Part shown: in pieces, positions 49,468 to 62,749 of the stretch
Layout of the letters: every line of letters begins with the position of its first letter
How positions within the stretch are numbered: position 1 is the first letter of the stretch
Assembly (NCBI GenBank): GCA_004794655.1
Contig: SMMW01000506.1
Coordinates: 908,001 to 972,000 of the forward strand
Direction: 5' to 3'
Length of the DNA stretch: 64,000 bases
DNA from: Marisa cornuarietis
Taxonomy: Eukaryota > Mollusca > Gastropoda > Architaenioglossa > Ampullariidae
Notes under the pieces: model-generated
The model's input: only the letters and a program-made list of their open reading frames with translations
The model's database searches: none
Told to the model about the DNA's origin: nothing
Program-made: the position numbers and the translations under genes

Positions 49468-49834
49468 AGCGTTGACATGAATAATACGAAAATAAAATGA
49501 ACATTTATTAGAACGTTTTACTTTGAATCTCTCTCTCTCTCTCTTTGTTTGGTCTGTCTGTCTGTTAGTCTTCCTTCTTTGCTTTTTAAGATGTAACTTT
49601 AATGATTTATTGACTCTGTAATCTTTGAAAATCTTTTCGAATAAAAAGCACTTGGTTTCTAAGTCATTTATTTACAATTTTTTGTGCATGACGTTTTGAG
49701 AAATTCTCCATCAAAGATATTTCCGTAGGCGTCTGTTTACAAATGTCAACTCTTTTATTTCCAGTTACAGGCTAGTGAGGTGTACACAAGGTCAGGTCAG
49801 TAAATACCATCTGGTAGTTTGTTTTTTGAACGGC

Positions 49835-52800
49835 ATGGCGTCCACCCCATCAACCAGAAACTTAAAAAGTACAGTAAATGTAGCAAAGCCTACAGCAAAA
49901 CTCCTTCAGCGCAAGTCAGTGATGCTGGATTTATTTGGAGAATTGATGGACTCTAGTCTGACCATCGACAGGAGCAGCATAGCAAGTGGTACTATACTAG
50001 TGACCCATGGAGATCCTAAAAAAGTGGCAGACATCATCCAGAAAGTAGTAGAAGAAATAAATGTGTTTGCCGCTGAAAACGATGAAGAAGTTTTAAATGT
50101 CTTGAACTCATTAAAGGAAAAATTCCCTGGTCAGTTTGAAACCGAATTTGAGCGAAGCAGTTCGACATTTAAATCTGCGTTTCACAGAAAGGTGAAAGCC
50201 GATGTTGAGCCAGAGATCGCATCTCTAGCAAGGAAGACTGGTCGCTTTTCAGTGTCAAGGCAACACATGAATTATCTGCAGTGTCATCTACATCACATTC
50301 AAGATGAAGTGCATGCCTCTTGGCCAGACAGTGCTGTGAGCATCACCGTGCAGAAGGAAGACAGGGGACAAGGAAGTCTGTTAGTTTCTTCAAAAAGATT
50401 CGACTTCGAGGATGTAAAAGGCTTCATAGAAAATTTCGCAGCAAGCGTTCAAAAATATTCGAAAGATGTGGAGCCTTCGCGCGCGCTGTTCCTAAGCAGT
50501 GTCAGAGGCCAGAAAAAGGTCCGGCGGCTAGAAAGAGAACACAACTGCCGGGTGTCTGTCCTTTTACCTGGACACCAGGTGTTGGTGCGAGCTGAGTCTC
50601 CCAGAGGCCATCGACTGTTTCTGTGCGAGGGCAACATGGCTGCTACTGACTGCAATGCTCTGGTGTTTCCATTCAGAGAAAACTTCAGAGACTGGACGCC
50701 TACACAGAAACTGGTTCTTGAAAGAGGCAAGTGTTAGCAAAATTAAGATGCACGTGAGAATACATGGATGCATGTTTTGTATGTACATGTGCCAGCATAT
50801 CTGACAGCATGTCTATGTGTGGCTAACATTTTGTGATCTGAGTAATAACATCGATTTTTAAATTTAATCCTTATTACCGAGATATTGGCAATGTAACTAT
50901 TTCTTGCCTTTTCCAGGTCTTCTAACAACGAAAACCGAGCTGTTGGCTAAATTTATCGGTGGCTCCCCCAAGGCTCGCACGTTGAAACTTCAGTCTCAGA
51001 GGCCAGATGATGAACAGACAGTCCTGCTGCTGTATCTTCCTGAGCATCCAGACTCACACCCGCTAGTGGATGAGGAACTGGCTGATGGACTGGCTGAGGT
51101 CTTAAGGTTAACATCTTCATGTGGAGCAGGTCTAGCTCTTCCCGTTGCCATGAGTGTTAAACATTCACTTGATGAAAATCTGAATAACATACTTCGTGTA
51201 ATCGAAGATCGCTTGAATGAAAAAGAAAACCCTAGAACTATGTTTCTCTACCTGGAGAAGTCGTCTGCTGCTGTGAAGCAAACCCTTGTCCAAGTAATGG
51301 AGAAGGCAATGAGTACACGCTGGAAGATAGAAACGGACTTGAGTAAGAAACTAGAATTTTCCCGCCTCATTATTTATAATTATCGGTGAATATTAAAGCT
51401 CTAATTGTTACTTTTGTTAGATTCTGTGAAAGTAAAACAGTTTAGAATCTTAAAAACATTAAGCGCACAAACCCAAGAGACATATTAGAGAGCAAATGGT
51501 ATTTTATTACATATCAGTTATATGTGTTATAAAGTATTTCATTCCATACAAGACATGTAATGGTGCTTGTAGAACTATCATGGGGTAACACTCATCTGCC
51601 GAACAGACGCCATGAATTTTCTTTCTCTACACAACTGTTCCTGCTTCTGCTTGAAGCATCCTTATTATTTTGCATGTTCATACCTGAACAGAGCAAAACT
51701 ACTTATTGCAACAACACTTATCAATATAAGACAACATGCAAGATCAAAGAGAAGACAATAATTATTGTGTTGTCTTGTGCCAGCTGCTGTTTACGAAAAG
51801 AACTTCTTGTCACCAACGCTTGTCATTGTTGGACAGATGCAAGATGTCGAGAAAACGTTTAGTAAGGTTTGTATTCCGAAAAATGAAAGAGAAAATTCAA
51901 GCTCTGAAAAGGGGTAGACCCTCTGCACATATACATTTAATGTAAATTTACAAGAAAACGATATTTATAAGGATCCGTATATGGGAAAGAGGGAGAGAGA
52001 AGAACATGTTCTTTATAACTATTTGCACTTAATGAGCATTTAAGACACGCATTTTATAGAACTTCTGTGTCCTTTATTACTTATTGCTCGCAGAGGCTGA
52101 TATATGCAAAAACTATTCAGGTTTATCTTTAAGCAGAAGAACAAGAACAACTAAGTGTCACACTTTGTCTTGTTCAGTTCCTGCTCTAATGGGGTATTCC
52201 TCCATAGAATATGAAATGTCGTGTCTGATGTGAATTGTTCAGCTTTAAGTTTATCCTTCAGTTGCAGACCATCCTTGTACCCAGAGACTTCCAGGAACGT
52301 TCAGCCATACTTGGTACTGAAATTAAAACTGGGGCGGATCTCTGTAAAGTTTCTAAATCCATGACTTCGGAACCTGGAGCAGGAAGTGATGCACGAGTGA
52401 GGTCGAAAGTTTTGGTTTGTTTTGGTAAAATGTGAAAAAACCTAAAAGCAATATTCTGGAATATGTGTGGAATTCACGCGTACGATATTTAACATGTTAT
52501 AAAGATATACCAAATTTTGAAGCAAAATTTTGAAGCTTTTAACAGATGAAGGCTGAGTATATGACACAAAATGTTTTTGATAATGATTGCGATGTGGAAC
52601 AGTAAAAAACACTAAAAATAATGTTTATTCTGGATATCGCAGTCTAACATAAAATGTAACTTGTCTTTGTATTTGTACAAATTACTTCTTTGGTAGTGAT
52701 TTTGGTTTTTTGCTAAATTACAAATATAAGTTGAGTCCTATAACAATAGTAACACTAAATTTATATAGCGCCATATTTGTTTCCCAAATCACTGATGAGT

Positions 52801-55800
52801 TTATTTCATTCATGTCTAAAGGTGCTTGTAAAATATCAAATACAGTCTAACCACGGACTTGTATTACTGGACTGCTTGCAGACGATTTTTTTCAGTGACG
52901 TCATAGAACGAGGCTGGTTACGAAATAGCTTCCGGTTTAGTCACGTTTCAGTTTAACTACTAGAACGAGGCTTAGGACGATGTAGCTTCCGGTTTATTCA
53001 CATTCATTGTTAAGGCTCGCCAAGACTAACAGCGGAGAACTTCGCCAGAGGCTCAGCGTTGGTCTCGGCAGACAGACAGCAGTCCACCTATACACGTCCG
53101 TGGTAGTATAGCATCTTGTCACAGATTAAGATGTTTAGAAGTTACTGTTACACAGCACCTAGTTCACATCTACAAAGACATCGGGCTTTTACAAGTGCTG
53201 ATCCCTCCCTTTTAAAATACTAATTAAGATATAACTGAATGAAAAATCTGGATAGCGATAGCTGTAAAGTAGGAAGTATAGAATAAATTACATGTACACA
53301 ACGGCAAATAATAAAGTGTATATAGAAATATTGTGTGGTGAAGGAACATGGGATATTTTATTTTGAATGAATACGTCTACCATTGATATTGACCCAGACT
53401 ACTGTCGCAAGAATTGTCTTAACATATGAAAATATTTATTCTAAGATACAGTCTGGTGCATATTTTTTGTGTTCATGTAAAAAAAGGGGCATAAATACAA
53501 AGAGAAGGATGAGGAAAAGAAAAACGGCGAAGAAAATCCTGTAAGAACTGTAGAAGTTAGTGTCGGTGACAACATACAGATGGAAGACACATACACCTTT
53601 TACTTTGAAGCAAAGCGGCACGGAGGAGGGGAGGTAGAGAAGGTGGAAATTGATCGAGAAAAGGGCATCGTCCGTGTCACCTTTGTGAAGCCAGAGGGTC
53701 AGTACACTTTCTAAATTATTTTCACAAGTGTGGTGTAGTGACTTACCACTAAACTAAACAGTGAAACCTTAATACTTTTATTGGCTTAAAAGGTAGATGT
53801 GTACTGGTCTTGGCATTGAATTATTGGTTATATAACCAGAGAATGTTGATTTTAATCCAAACTAACAACTGTACTGTAGACATAAAACGTGTAAAGCATT
53901 TACTTATCGTCTGCTCTATGACAGTGGCAGCACGCGTGGCAGGTCAAGAACATAAAATCGCAGGTCGACCTGTGGAAGTGACCCTCTATGTACCCCCAGT
54001 CCCAAGACCACCATACCCAGACAAGCTGCTATTCCACAATGTGGCAGAGAGCACAACACGTGACTGTCTATCCATGTACCTGGAGCTGATAACTGGACAG
54101 GAACCAACTGACCTGATTTATGCTGATGAGGTTGGAGATGTCCTTGCTGTGTTTGATGAAGACCCAGGTGTATGCACGGTTTGTTACAAAGATGATAGCA
54201 AACGGCATACTGTTTCCATCCTTCAGTTTTTTTCTTTATATTTGGAGACCTTTTCAATGAATCAGAAACATGGACTGTTTAAAGTAGTGGCTGAGGTGAC
54301 ACATTACAAACAGTACTGTACCTAACAAGGTATCAAATAATGACAAAGCCACAACCATTGGCTATAAGATTGTAAACTTCAGATTTAAATGTGAGTTATT
54401 AAGGGGGTGTAAAGCAAGGTAGACACATTTAATTTCTAAACACAAAGATAATAAAGCTGAGCTTAAGTTTTCTTTCCCCAAATGGGACTATTGTGCTAGA
54501 GTAAAGATTGTGCTTATCATGGAGTCTGTTGAAGAGGTCTTTTTACTTCAGTTTTTATGTTACAATAATTGTACCGAATTTCCACTTCACTAACTTGTTT
54601 CACATTAATCATGACCCCAAACTAACAATCATATTTATTGTCATCAGACTTCTCCAAGGTGCAAGAAATGTGTCGACAGAAAAAACTGGAAGGGAGAGAG
54701 ATCTCAGTGTCAAAGGTTACCATCTCAAACTGCATGCTTGTGGAGAACTTAAGCAGAAAAACAACAGAGGACACCCTTTTATTCTACTTTGAGGGCAAGA
54801 GAAGTGGTGGTGGTCCAGTGGAGAAAGTGACCATTGACCATGAAAATGGCAGGTGTCTGGTTTTCTTTGAGAACTATGAAGGTATGAACAAATTTTGCTG
54901 TCTTTCCGATATTGATGTATTAGAGATGTTTCTTAGTCCTAGTTATTAACTGTGTGTTTCAATAGAATGGTACAACTGTTGTCAAGGTTTCATAGTGGCT
55001 CAGTCTGTAACTTTGCCTAAAGTGTCAAGTGGAGGTGTTTATAAGGGTCTCGACTGAATGTTTGTCTCAGGTTAAGTACTGGGTGCTTTTCAGACGAGCA
55101 TTTTCTGGCTTACAATCATTTTGAATTTTTCTTTTACATGAGGACATTTGATTATTCAAGGCAAGGACCTGATCCAATTAAAATCAGAATCCCTATAGTT
55201 CTCTACAGAGTCACATCCCATGACATATATTTTCTATTTAAGGAAGAAATGATAAAAAAGCGAGAAAGCATGTTTTCGAATATTTTTCCTGCGAATAATG
55301 CAACAAATTATTGTTGCGTTGGATATTAATAAAATTTAAGCAAGTCAAACGTGTCTTCCAAGAAAAGCTTTTTGTACTAAAATTAATGTTTACAGGTATA
55401 TTTTTAATGATTAAATTAAATGTTATCTTTTATCTGTTAATTTTTAAAGTATTCTGTATTTTAACAAAGGATATAATATCTTAAATATGATTTGACGATT
55501 GATTTACCCTATGGACTATTGATCTAGACGCTACTGTATATACAGTTTGTCTAGGGCTTCTTGGAAAAAAAGAAAAGAAAACTGTATTTTTTATTTCACA
55601 ACTCAGCGATTGAAAAGATCCTAGAAAAGTCCCACACGCTTGATGGAAGTCAGCTGAAAGTTAAGCGGTACATGGAGTGTCTCGGACCTTCTGGTGGCAG
55701 AAGTGATGCCAATATTTTTGTTCTTCCCAGACCTGTAGAGTTTAAAGAGGTGGATAAATACAAGGTGGCATTTATTCGGCAGTCAACTACATTGCAAGGA

Positions 55801-58781
55801 GGACTGACCCAGCAGCTAATGGCTTTGCATGCCAAGCCACAGTTCTCAGACAACATACTGTCTGTAGAATGTACCTTGACAACATCAGTTCAACATGCAC
55901 GTGTGCTGGCTTGTACCTGGACTAACGATGTTCAGAATGCTGTTAATTTCATTTTCAGCACAATTGTCATTCTTCTTCAAGAGGTGATGCAGGAGATATG
56001 GGATGAGACAGAAAAATCTGTGACTAGCATCAGGCCAGTCAGCCAGGACTGTGCAATCATATTTACACTGAGTGAAGAAAAGATGTTTATAGTAGTGGGT
56101 GTGAAGAGCATGGCTGATCATCTGATGAAACAAGTGAAACGAATCGTCATCCACAAGGAGGAAGAATGTGAAAGTAAAAAGCAGGAAATTACAGAGATCA
56201 ACAAAAATCTCAAACTCTTCCAGTTACATCTTCTGGCAGTCGTATCTTTCCAGTGTGAAGCAGCCAAACGACATCCAGGACTTAAGGTAGACATTCGTAC
56301 AACAAAAGGGGAGATTAGTTACCATGGTCTGCTCAGAGATGTGAAAGAGGCTCAAGTTGAGATGTACGAGCTCCTGCAGTCAGTCAAGTCTGATAAACTT
56401 ACCAACATGAGCAGCCTGCAGAAAAGTCTTTTGGGTGCCAAAGAAACACGGGATTATGTTGTCCACAAGTTTAAGACTGAGAAAATTGTGGCAGTTTGGG
56501 ATGTGGACAGTCAGGGAGAGATAACTGTCTACAGTGTCTCTGACAAGGACCTTGTGAATGCCATTCACATTATACAGAAGTCTGTTGTACAACACCAGCG
56601 CCCTCTTGAACCTGAGACAGCTAATCTGCTGATATCACCAGAATGGACCCAGTTTGTTGGCAAAATAACTGCTGACCATACTGGTGTCTTGAAAATTTTT
56701 CATCTTCATAAAGTCCATCAGCTGTTTATAGCTGGTACAGACAACATAATGCAAGCAGTAATAGAGGAGACTGAGCGATTCCTGAAAGAAAACACCATCT
56801 ACAAGCTGAACTACCACTTTTTTCCAAGTCTCCAGATTTTTGTCGCCAGTTATTGGCGGGCCAAGGTGATGAGGATGAGCAACAATTTGCGAGCCTACAA
56901 AGTGGAGGTGCGTTTAGATGAATCTGGACAGGAGTTTCATATCCGTGGAACCAAAACAGGATTAGATCTAATGACAAAAAATTTCGAACAGCTGGGTTCA
57001 GAGGTGAAGTGTCACGTGGAAACACTGACAGACAAAGCCAGGGTCAGGTTCCTGTCATCTCCCAACTGTGAGAAGGAGCTGGAGAAACTTGGCCGCAGCA
57101 CGCAGTGTGTCTTTTCCTTGAAAGAGGAGCCTGTGGACCTGGTGAGCTACCATTTTGGGAAACTTATTTCTACCTTAACACGAGGATTCCTTTTTTATGT
57201 TTTACTAATAATTCTATCGCGTTTGATGGCTGAAATTCTATTTTCACAAATTTTCATAAATTAAATATGCATGAACCAGATTTCACGTTCAGACTTGTTA
57301 CCGTTAAAGACAAGTATGAATTCTTTTCTTTTTTTCTGTTTTTACGTGTTTCTTACTTGTGGGAGACAGAACTCATGTTCAATAATGACTGGTAAACTAA
57401 AATTAACATCCAAGCATCACTTCTGTCTTTTTTTGACTTTACTGTTGTTTTATTTATTTATTTATTTATTTTATGTTTTATTTATTTTATTTTTTCTGTT
57501 TTTTGCTGCACAATGAGCATTCTTCTGAAAGGATACCTGCGCATTACAAATGGACATATTCATCATCAAATGCAAAAATCCTGGTGACAGAATTAGGTGG
57601 AGTTTAGAGAAGGGGAGGTAAATCACAACAAAGAGCGACATGTTTATAGTAAGTCAACTTACAGGAGGGATTTGTTCTCGTTGTTTTCCTTATCTCTGAT
57701 GCTTTGTGAGATCATAAAACTATTTCGACCTTCCAGCTCCGTGATGGAGATGGGAAAACAAAATACTGACTCTCCTCCATCGCGACATCTAAAAACTGAA
57801 TCACGTGTCCATCGCAATATGCAGGACAAAAGTGTTTGTGAGTTTCCACAGGATCAAAGATGAGGAAATAAAACCCGTCTTTAGCGACTTTAAACTAAAC
57901 GAACATTGCAACTTAGCCTTGTATGGACTTTGTTTTCTCTACAGGTGGTGCAGTCAGAAAGTTCTCAGACAGTCACTAGTGAAGTGGCTTCAAAACTTGC
58001 TGCATCAGTGAGCCAAAAAACTCCAAAACGGTGGTCTTCAAAGCCAGGCAGTGATGAACATTTTCAGATCTTGTTAAATTATAATTCACAATTTGTTTTT
58101 AAATAACATGTTTTCCATTGTCTTATTTTCTTCAGGAAAAAGGTTGCGAGAAGTCTACCTTTTTATATTATATTGTCCTTCGGTAACTGCAAAGAAATAG
58201 TTCTTGTCAAACTGCAGTCATCGGCAATATGTTATCATCCATGTCATTAACAGAATTCGATATTTGTTTCTATAGTCATATTTTGAAAATCTTACATTAG
58301 CATTGTATTTTTAAAAATGTAGCAGAAATATTAGTTTGTACACTTAAGTGAAAATGTAGTGATACAGACCGACTAACTTCCTACTCACTGAATGATGCAC
58401 ACCACTAATTGCAGCATAACTAATTAAATTATGAATAAGGCCCATCTAAAGGTTGCATGTAAGTAGACAATTATGAGAAGCTATACATCTTATATTTCCG
58501 TTTTATTATGAACAATTTTCAGATTCTAGTATTAGGGGAATACCAGGTATTAACAAAGATTATAATTAAAGATACTGTAATATCTTCTGTCTGGTCCTTT
58601 AACCACAGCTACTGGTGGCTCTGTTCGTCGCAGTCCAATGATGTTCTCCAGTTCCCCTGAGGTGGAGGTTACAAAACTCTTTGTGTATGGTGAATCTGCT
58701 GAAAGCATAAGAAGGGCTCTCAGACTGTTTGATGATCTTGTGAGGGAAAGTTCACACGCAAAGAAACTGTGGATGTCATAG
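49835..58781 (+). CDS. P5: PARP14-like non-catalytic protein (KH-like, macro-like, RRM-like, KH-like)
   Basis: Exons: 49835(ATG)-50726, 50917-51342, 51784-51866, 52262-52396, 53487-53697, 53925-54167, 54648-54881, 55607-57141, 57945-58050, 58609-58781. The sum is 4038 nt, 1345 aa, in frame. The first exon gives KH-like repeats (GQKKVRRLEREHNCRVSVL, aa ~232-250). Next is a degenerate macro-like region (~275-435: EGNMAATDCNALVFPF, later LALPVAMSVKHSLDENLNNIL) lacking the usual Asn and Gly-rich loop. Then come three RRM-like units (~513-741) matching P2 exons 3-5, and a 1535-nt exon of KH-like repeats (~742-1253). No ART or WWE follows. Intron 1 starts with GC (AG/gcaagt). The last junction (58050 to 58609) uses a weak donor. 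If the better donor at 58008 is used, the final frame changes, so the C-terminus is uncertain. An aataaa is at 58902. P5 could be two genes split before 53487, but the phases join. Confidence 0.72.
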
Positions 58782-59100
58782 TACAGAGTACGACAAACAA
58801 TAAGGTAATCAGTAACTGTTATATTGTAAGGACACTGTTGAAAGAAAAGTATTTGTCTTGCTTTCTGTTTTGACAAATAATACACTTACACAGATGTTGT
58901 AAATAAACTAAAGTAAATAAGTTTAATTAATAAATTAAGTTAAAAGCAATACAAATGTAATTTAATACTAAAGAAATACTGATCATAAACGAACTCTCTA
59001 TGATACCTCGGGAACGAAGAAGAAAAAATGTATACATTCTACCGCAGAAACCTTTAAAAATAATAACAAAGATCTAAAAGTTTTTTGGGGGACAATAAAA
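58782..59100. other. P5 3' flank
   Basis: A/T-rich, with aataaa at 58902-58907 about 120 bases after the P5 stop. Nothing else recognised. Confidence 0.5.
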
Positions 59101-60900
59101 AAGTTCCTCTCGAAAATGGCAACTCAAAATAAAGTTAGTAAAAAAGAATGGTTTAACCGTTTTTTAAAAGTCTTTAACGATCTCCCGGGTGTAGACCAAG
59201 ATAAAGATTTACAGTCTGATCTTAATACCCACGATCGTGATTTTCCTGCTCTATTCGTTAACGATGAAAGAGTTGAGGAAGACGAGGATGATAGTTCACT
59301 TTTAGAGCTTGACTCGGACATATCACCAAGTGAAATCATATATGCTATTAATCTTTGAAGAATGGTAAAGTAGCTGGTCGGGATGGTTTGATAGGCGAGA
59401 TTTTAAGAACTCTTCAGCCCTCGTCAGACCATTTTTGACAGTGTATTTTAACTAGATATTTAGTCAGGTGTTTACCCAACTTCATGGGCAAAAGCTCTAA
59501 TCCAAGCGTTTCATAAAAAGGAGAGGAAGACAAACCCAAATGCAGCTTCTTATTCGGACGAAGTTGTATGTGGTATTTATTGACTTTTAAAAAGCATTCG
59601 ACTCAGTTGTAAGGGGAAACTCTGGAGAATATTGAAAAAGAGTAAGTTGAGAGGAGGAATGTATAACGCTACTAAAGGAATGTAGAATAGCGTTAAATAT
59701 AAAGTAAAGGTAGGAGGCGATGTAACATAATGTTTTCTATGCCCCAGGGGCTTAAACCAGGGAGCAATTTGTAGCCATTTTTAATTTTCACTATTTATTA
59801 ATGAGTTAGCAAAAGATGTAATTGAAAGGGTTAAACATGGAATTCAGTTAAATCCAGATATCCTAGAAATATTTATTTTGCTTTTTTGCAGATGACGTTA
59901 CATTAATTTCGGATACTGTTACTGGTCTGCAGAATCAGCTTAATGTTTTAAGGGATATATCATTTAAATTAGCTGTATTAGTTAACTTAGGTAAGTATAA
60001 CATTGTAGTATTTAGAAATGTTGGTTTTATTTCTTCCTATGAGAAATGGTTCTTTGGAGTCCAAAATATATCTTTTTTAAATATGTATAAATATTTGGGT
60101 ATCTACATGTCCACTCGTCTGTCCTTCTCTCATGCTTTAAATGACATGGCTAGTCGTGCCAAAAAAAGGTGTAGTTGGAATCTTTAGGGCGTTGTAGTCT
60201 ATTGGTGAACATACTCCTGACGTTTTCTTAAAATTGTCTGACTGTCAGATCTCTAAAAAGATTTCTTGGAGTTTTACTACAAACCCTTAGAATGCCCTAG
60301 TTTATTGAGAAACATAAAAATCCCTTACATGTGACTGTTTTTGTAAAAAGTATTAAATATTAACTTTATATTTTGACATGACTCCAACCAGACTGCGACA
60401 TAAAGCCTACAATATGTTGTTAAATATACACAACCAAAACAAGATATCATGGGCTTCTTCCATATGTTTTCTGTTGTATCATTTTGGCTTTTGCATGTTT
60501 GGCAAAACCAAAGCATTGTCGATCCTGAACTATTTGTTACAACTTTTAAAAAGAGACTCGGAAACTGTCATCAGAAGAAGAGGCATTTTACTGTATCTTC
60601 TAATGAACGATATCAATTCTATAATTCGGTTAGATCCTCTTTTACTGATGTCAGCATCTGTACTACTTAAGAAATGCCAACATTAGAAGTGCTTTAGTCA
60701 GATTTAGGGTAGGTTTCTCTTGAAATAAAGTACATACCCTTAGGCATATACGCAATACGTTATATTCTAATTTCAACTGTCCATTTTGTACGGATATAGA
60801 TGAAACAGAACTTCATTTCATGTTTATGTGTCCCAGGTATACGGGTCTTTGAGAGAAATATATACCTTTGACATTTTATAGAAATCCATGCTACTCAGCA
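59100..60900 (+). pseudogene. Heavily decayed LINE reverse transcriptase
   Basis: Plus-strand RT motifs appear in several frames with many stops: NGKVAGRDGLIGEILRTL (about 59365), a remnant of the finger region near 59480-59600, FADDVTLISDTVTGLQNQLN (about 59890), YKYLGIYMSTRLSF (about 60090) and a Cys/His end (CPFCTDIDETELHFMFMCP, about 60780). The 80-aa frame at 59116-59358 is its upstream part. It is clearly dead and lies directly after P5. Confidence 0.75.
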
Positions 60901-61264
60901 GCAGTAGCAGGACAATAATATGTAACATTGCGATCTACATCTGAAAGGCATTTGAAATACAAAAGAATGCTCTGTAACTGTAAATTCAGGAATATACTAT
61001 GCCTATATTTTTAGATGTTTTGTAAAAATGACAAGAGTGAATACCACTTCCTGTAATAAATGCCGATGGCCTAAGCAATAATTTGTTTGTTGTTTTTGCT
61101 CTTTCTAGCTAGTTATCTGATTTTTAGTATGTTGGCTTATATTTACAGAAGGGCAGTTGAATAAATAAACAATAAACAGAACATTTCTTTCTTCTATGAA
61201 ATGTGTGTGCTTGATGATGATGATGATGATGACATCCATTTGTAATGCACAGGTATCATTCAGC

Positions 61265-61345
61265 TAATGTACAATACAATACAATACCACTTTATTTATC
61301 CCCAAGGGCAATTCCAAATAGTGCTCGTACTAGCAGTAATACATA
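61265..61345. mobile_element. Minus-strand LINE 3' tail fragment
   Basis: A short repeat of acaat units followed by ccactttatttatccccaag and ggcaatt is a common form of animal LINE 3' ends. Only the end is present. Confidence 0.4.
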
Positions 61346-61436
61346 CATGATATAAAGAGATAATACATACATATACATGATATAATGTATTACAGGAATG
61401 TGTGTATGGGCGCGCTAAGTTGTGCATGCTTGCTTA

Positions 61437-61439
<3 letters not shown>

Positions 61440-61489
<50 letters not shown>

Positions 61490-61494
61490 GTGTG
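61440..61494. repeat. (GT)n microsatellite
   Basis: A near-perfect gt run of about 27 units in intergenic DNA. Confidence 0.9.
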
Positions 61495-62069
61495 TCCTAA
61501 CATCCTTTTGTATCCTGCTTCGCAACCTTTGAAAACCGTGTGTAAATAATTTACACTAACATATTCAAAATTAAAGAAAAACTCCAGATACGTTGACAGT
61601 AAACACAAAGGTAGTATAGAAAAATAATTTACCACAGACAAATCTAGCTGACGATCACTATAGTGACACATATTGAGTGGATGGACTGTATAAAAAGACT
61701 ATTTACATCACGGACCTCACAAATAAAATGCCAGGAAACTTTAGTTTCTTTTTTTTTTAAACTGGGGACAGAAAATGAGACAGCCTTCTAAAGTACGCAA
61801 GACACAAAGAAAATTTAAAGGAGACAACTCCTATGACGCCAGTCCACCACTAACTTAGAATAGCGTCCCTTGATACTGTATTCTTTTATGTCGTATTAAT
61901 GGTGACTAGAAGTGGTAGAGAAGATCGGCGATAAGAGATCGGAGAAAATCTTACAAAAGTACTTCGCGTGACAAAAACTGTCAGCACTTAGACAATACCT
62001 CGGAGTCTTGGGTGTCGTGTGTAGGGTGGTGGTGGTGGTGGTGCTGATGGTAGTGGTGGTGGGTTCAGT

Positions 62070-62167
62070 TGCTATTTTGTGACATATTACCTGCTTTAAG
62101 GAAGTGGTGAACCTCTCGAGAAAGTCGCCAGATCACAGACCTCTTCCTGACTTTACCTTTAGAACAG
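62070..62167 (+). other. Probable non-coding first exon of P6
   Basis: A segment ending agaacag with donor gtgagt (62168) is a candidate 5' UTR exon, because the P6 ATG exon begins at an acceptor (aattgcag, exon from 63135). The upstream limit is unknown. ACTTTCGAT, an IRF-like motif on the minus strand, lies at 62287-62295 in the intron. Confidence 0.4.
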
Positions 62168-62286
62168 GTGAGTTTTTTTCGTTTCTTTTCCTGTTATTAA
62201 CTGTTTATCAGTAAAAACACATTCTGTCAGCTGCATTGGCAGGCATTTTCATTGTCAAAGCGAGTTGCTCATTATGAGAAAGTTCT

Positions 62287-62295
62287 ACTTTCGAT
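62287..62295 (-). promoter_or_regulatory. IRF-like ATCGAAAGT motif near P6
   Basis: This is the same nonamer as upstream of P1 (6029, 6073) and P2 (23413). It lies 0.9 kb before the P6 ATG, in the probable first intron. Confidence 0.3.
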
Positions 62296-62661
62296 TTAGT
62301 TTTGTCAGCCCCCTTGTTCTCGGAGGGTTTCTTTCTAATGCGGTGTTTACGGTTATCATATCCACAACGTTTTGTCATTTCTTTACTTATATATATATAT
62401 ATCAGTGGCGTGCGGTGAGATTTCCCACTGGGGACCAGCTATAGGGGACTGGGGGTGGGAGTGGTAAGCTACGCGTTTTCCTGTATTTCTCTTGCCGCCT
62501 CAATATATACTCGTACTACGTAAATAGTAATACAAGTAATCGACGAACAAATCAGGTTTTATAATAATGTTGATTATAAGATCATGGTTTATGTGAAAAT
62601 ACCAGTGTCCTCTTTCTCTCTCCTGGTTTTTAAAAAATGCTTTTAAGGTGGGGTGGATGGT

Positions 62662-62749
62662 GGAATTGGTGCCGAGCCAACAACTAAGACTATATCACGG
62701 AAAGGCAGTCAGCCCTGTAAACAGATGTCATTTTAAGGAGGAAAAGCAG
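62662..62749. repeat. Dispersed short repeat, copy 3
   Basis: This matches the repeat at 21692-21774 in caactaagactatatcacgg, then aaaggcag and agccctgtaaacag. It lies in the probable first intron of P6. Confidence 0.6.

Larger units (their letters stand above)
45381..49760. other. Large gene-free stretch between P4 and P5
   Basis: I see no coding exon. Contents are an attaaa polyA-like site (45924), an IRF-like AAACCGAAAGT (46646-46656), (GTTT)n at about 47236-47275, and LINE-type 3' tails at 49255-49320 (gcgctataaaaat) and 49360-49466 with (att)n. A ct-repeat lies at 49530-49545. A non-coding first exon of P5 is expected somewhere here. Confidence 0.5.
60901..62100. other. Gene-free stretch between LINE debris and P6
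   Basis: Apart from the LINE tail and (GT)n listed separately, it holds a (ggt)n tract at about 62022-62063. No coding sequence seen. Confidence 0.5.

Noticed and set aside
59116..59358. 80-aa plus-strand frame as a small gene
   Set aside because: It continues in sense into reverse-transcriptase motifs in nearby frames, so it is part of a decayed LINE.
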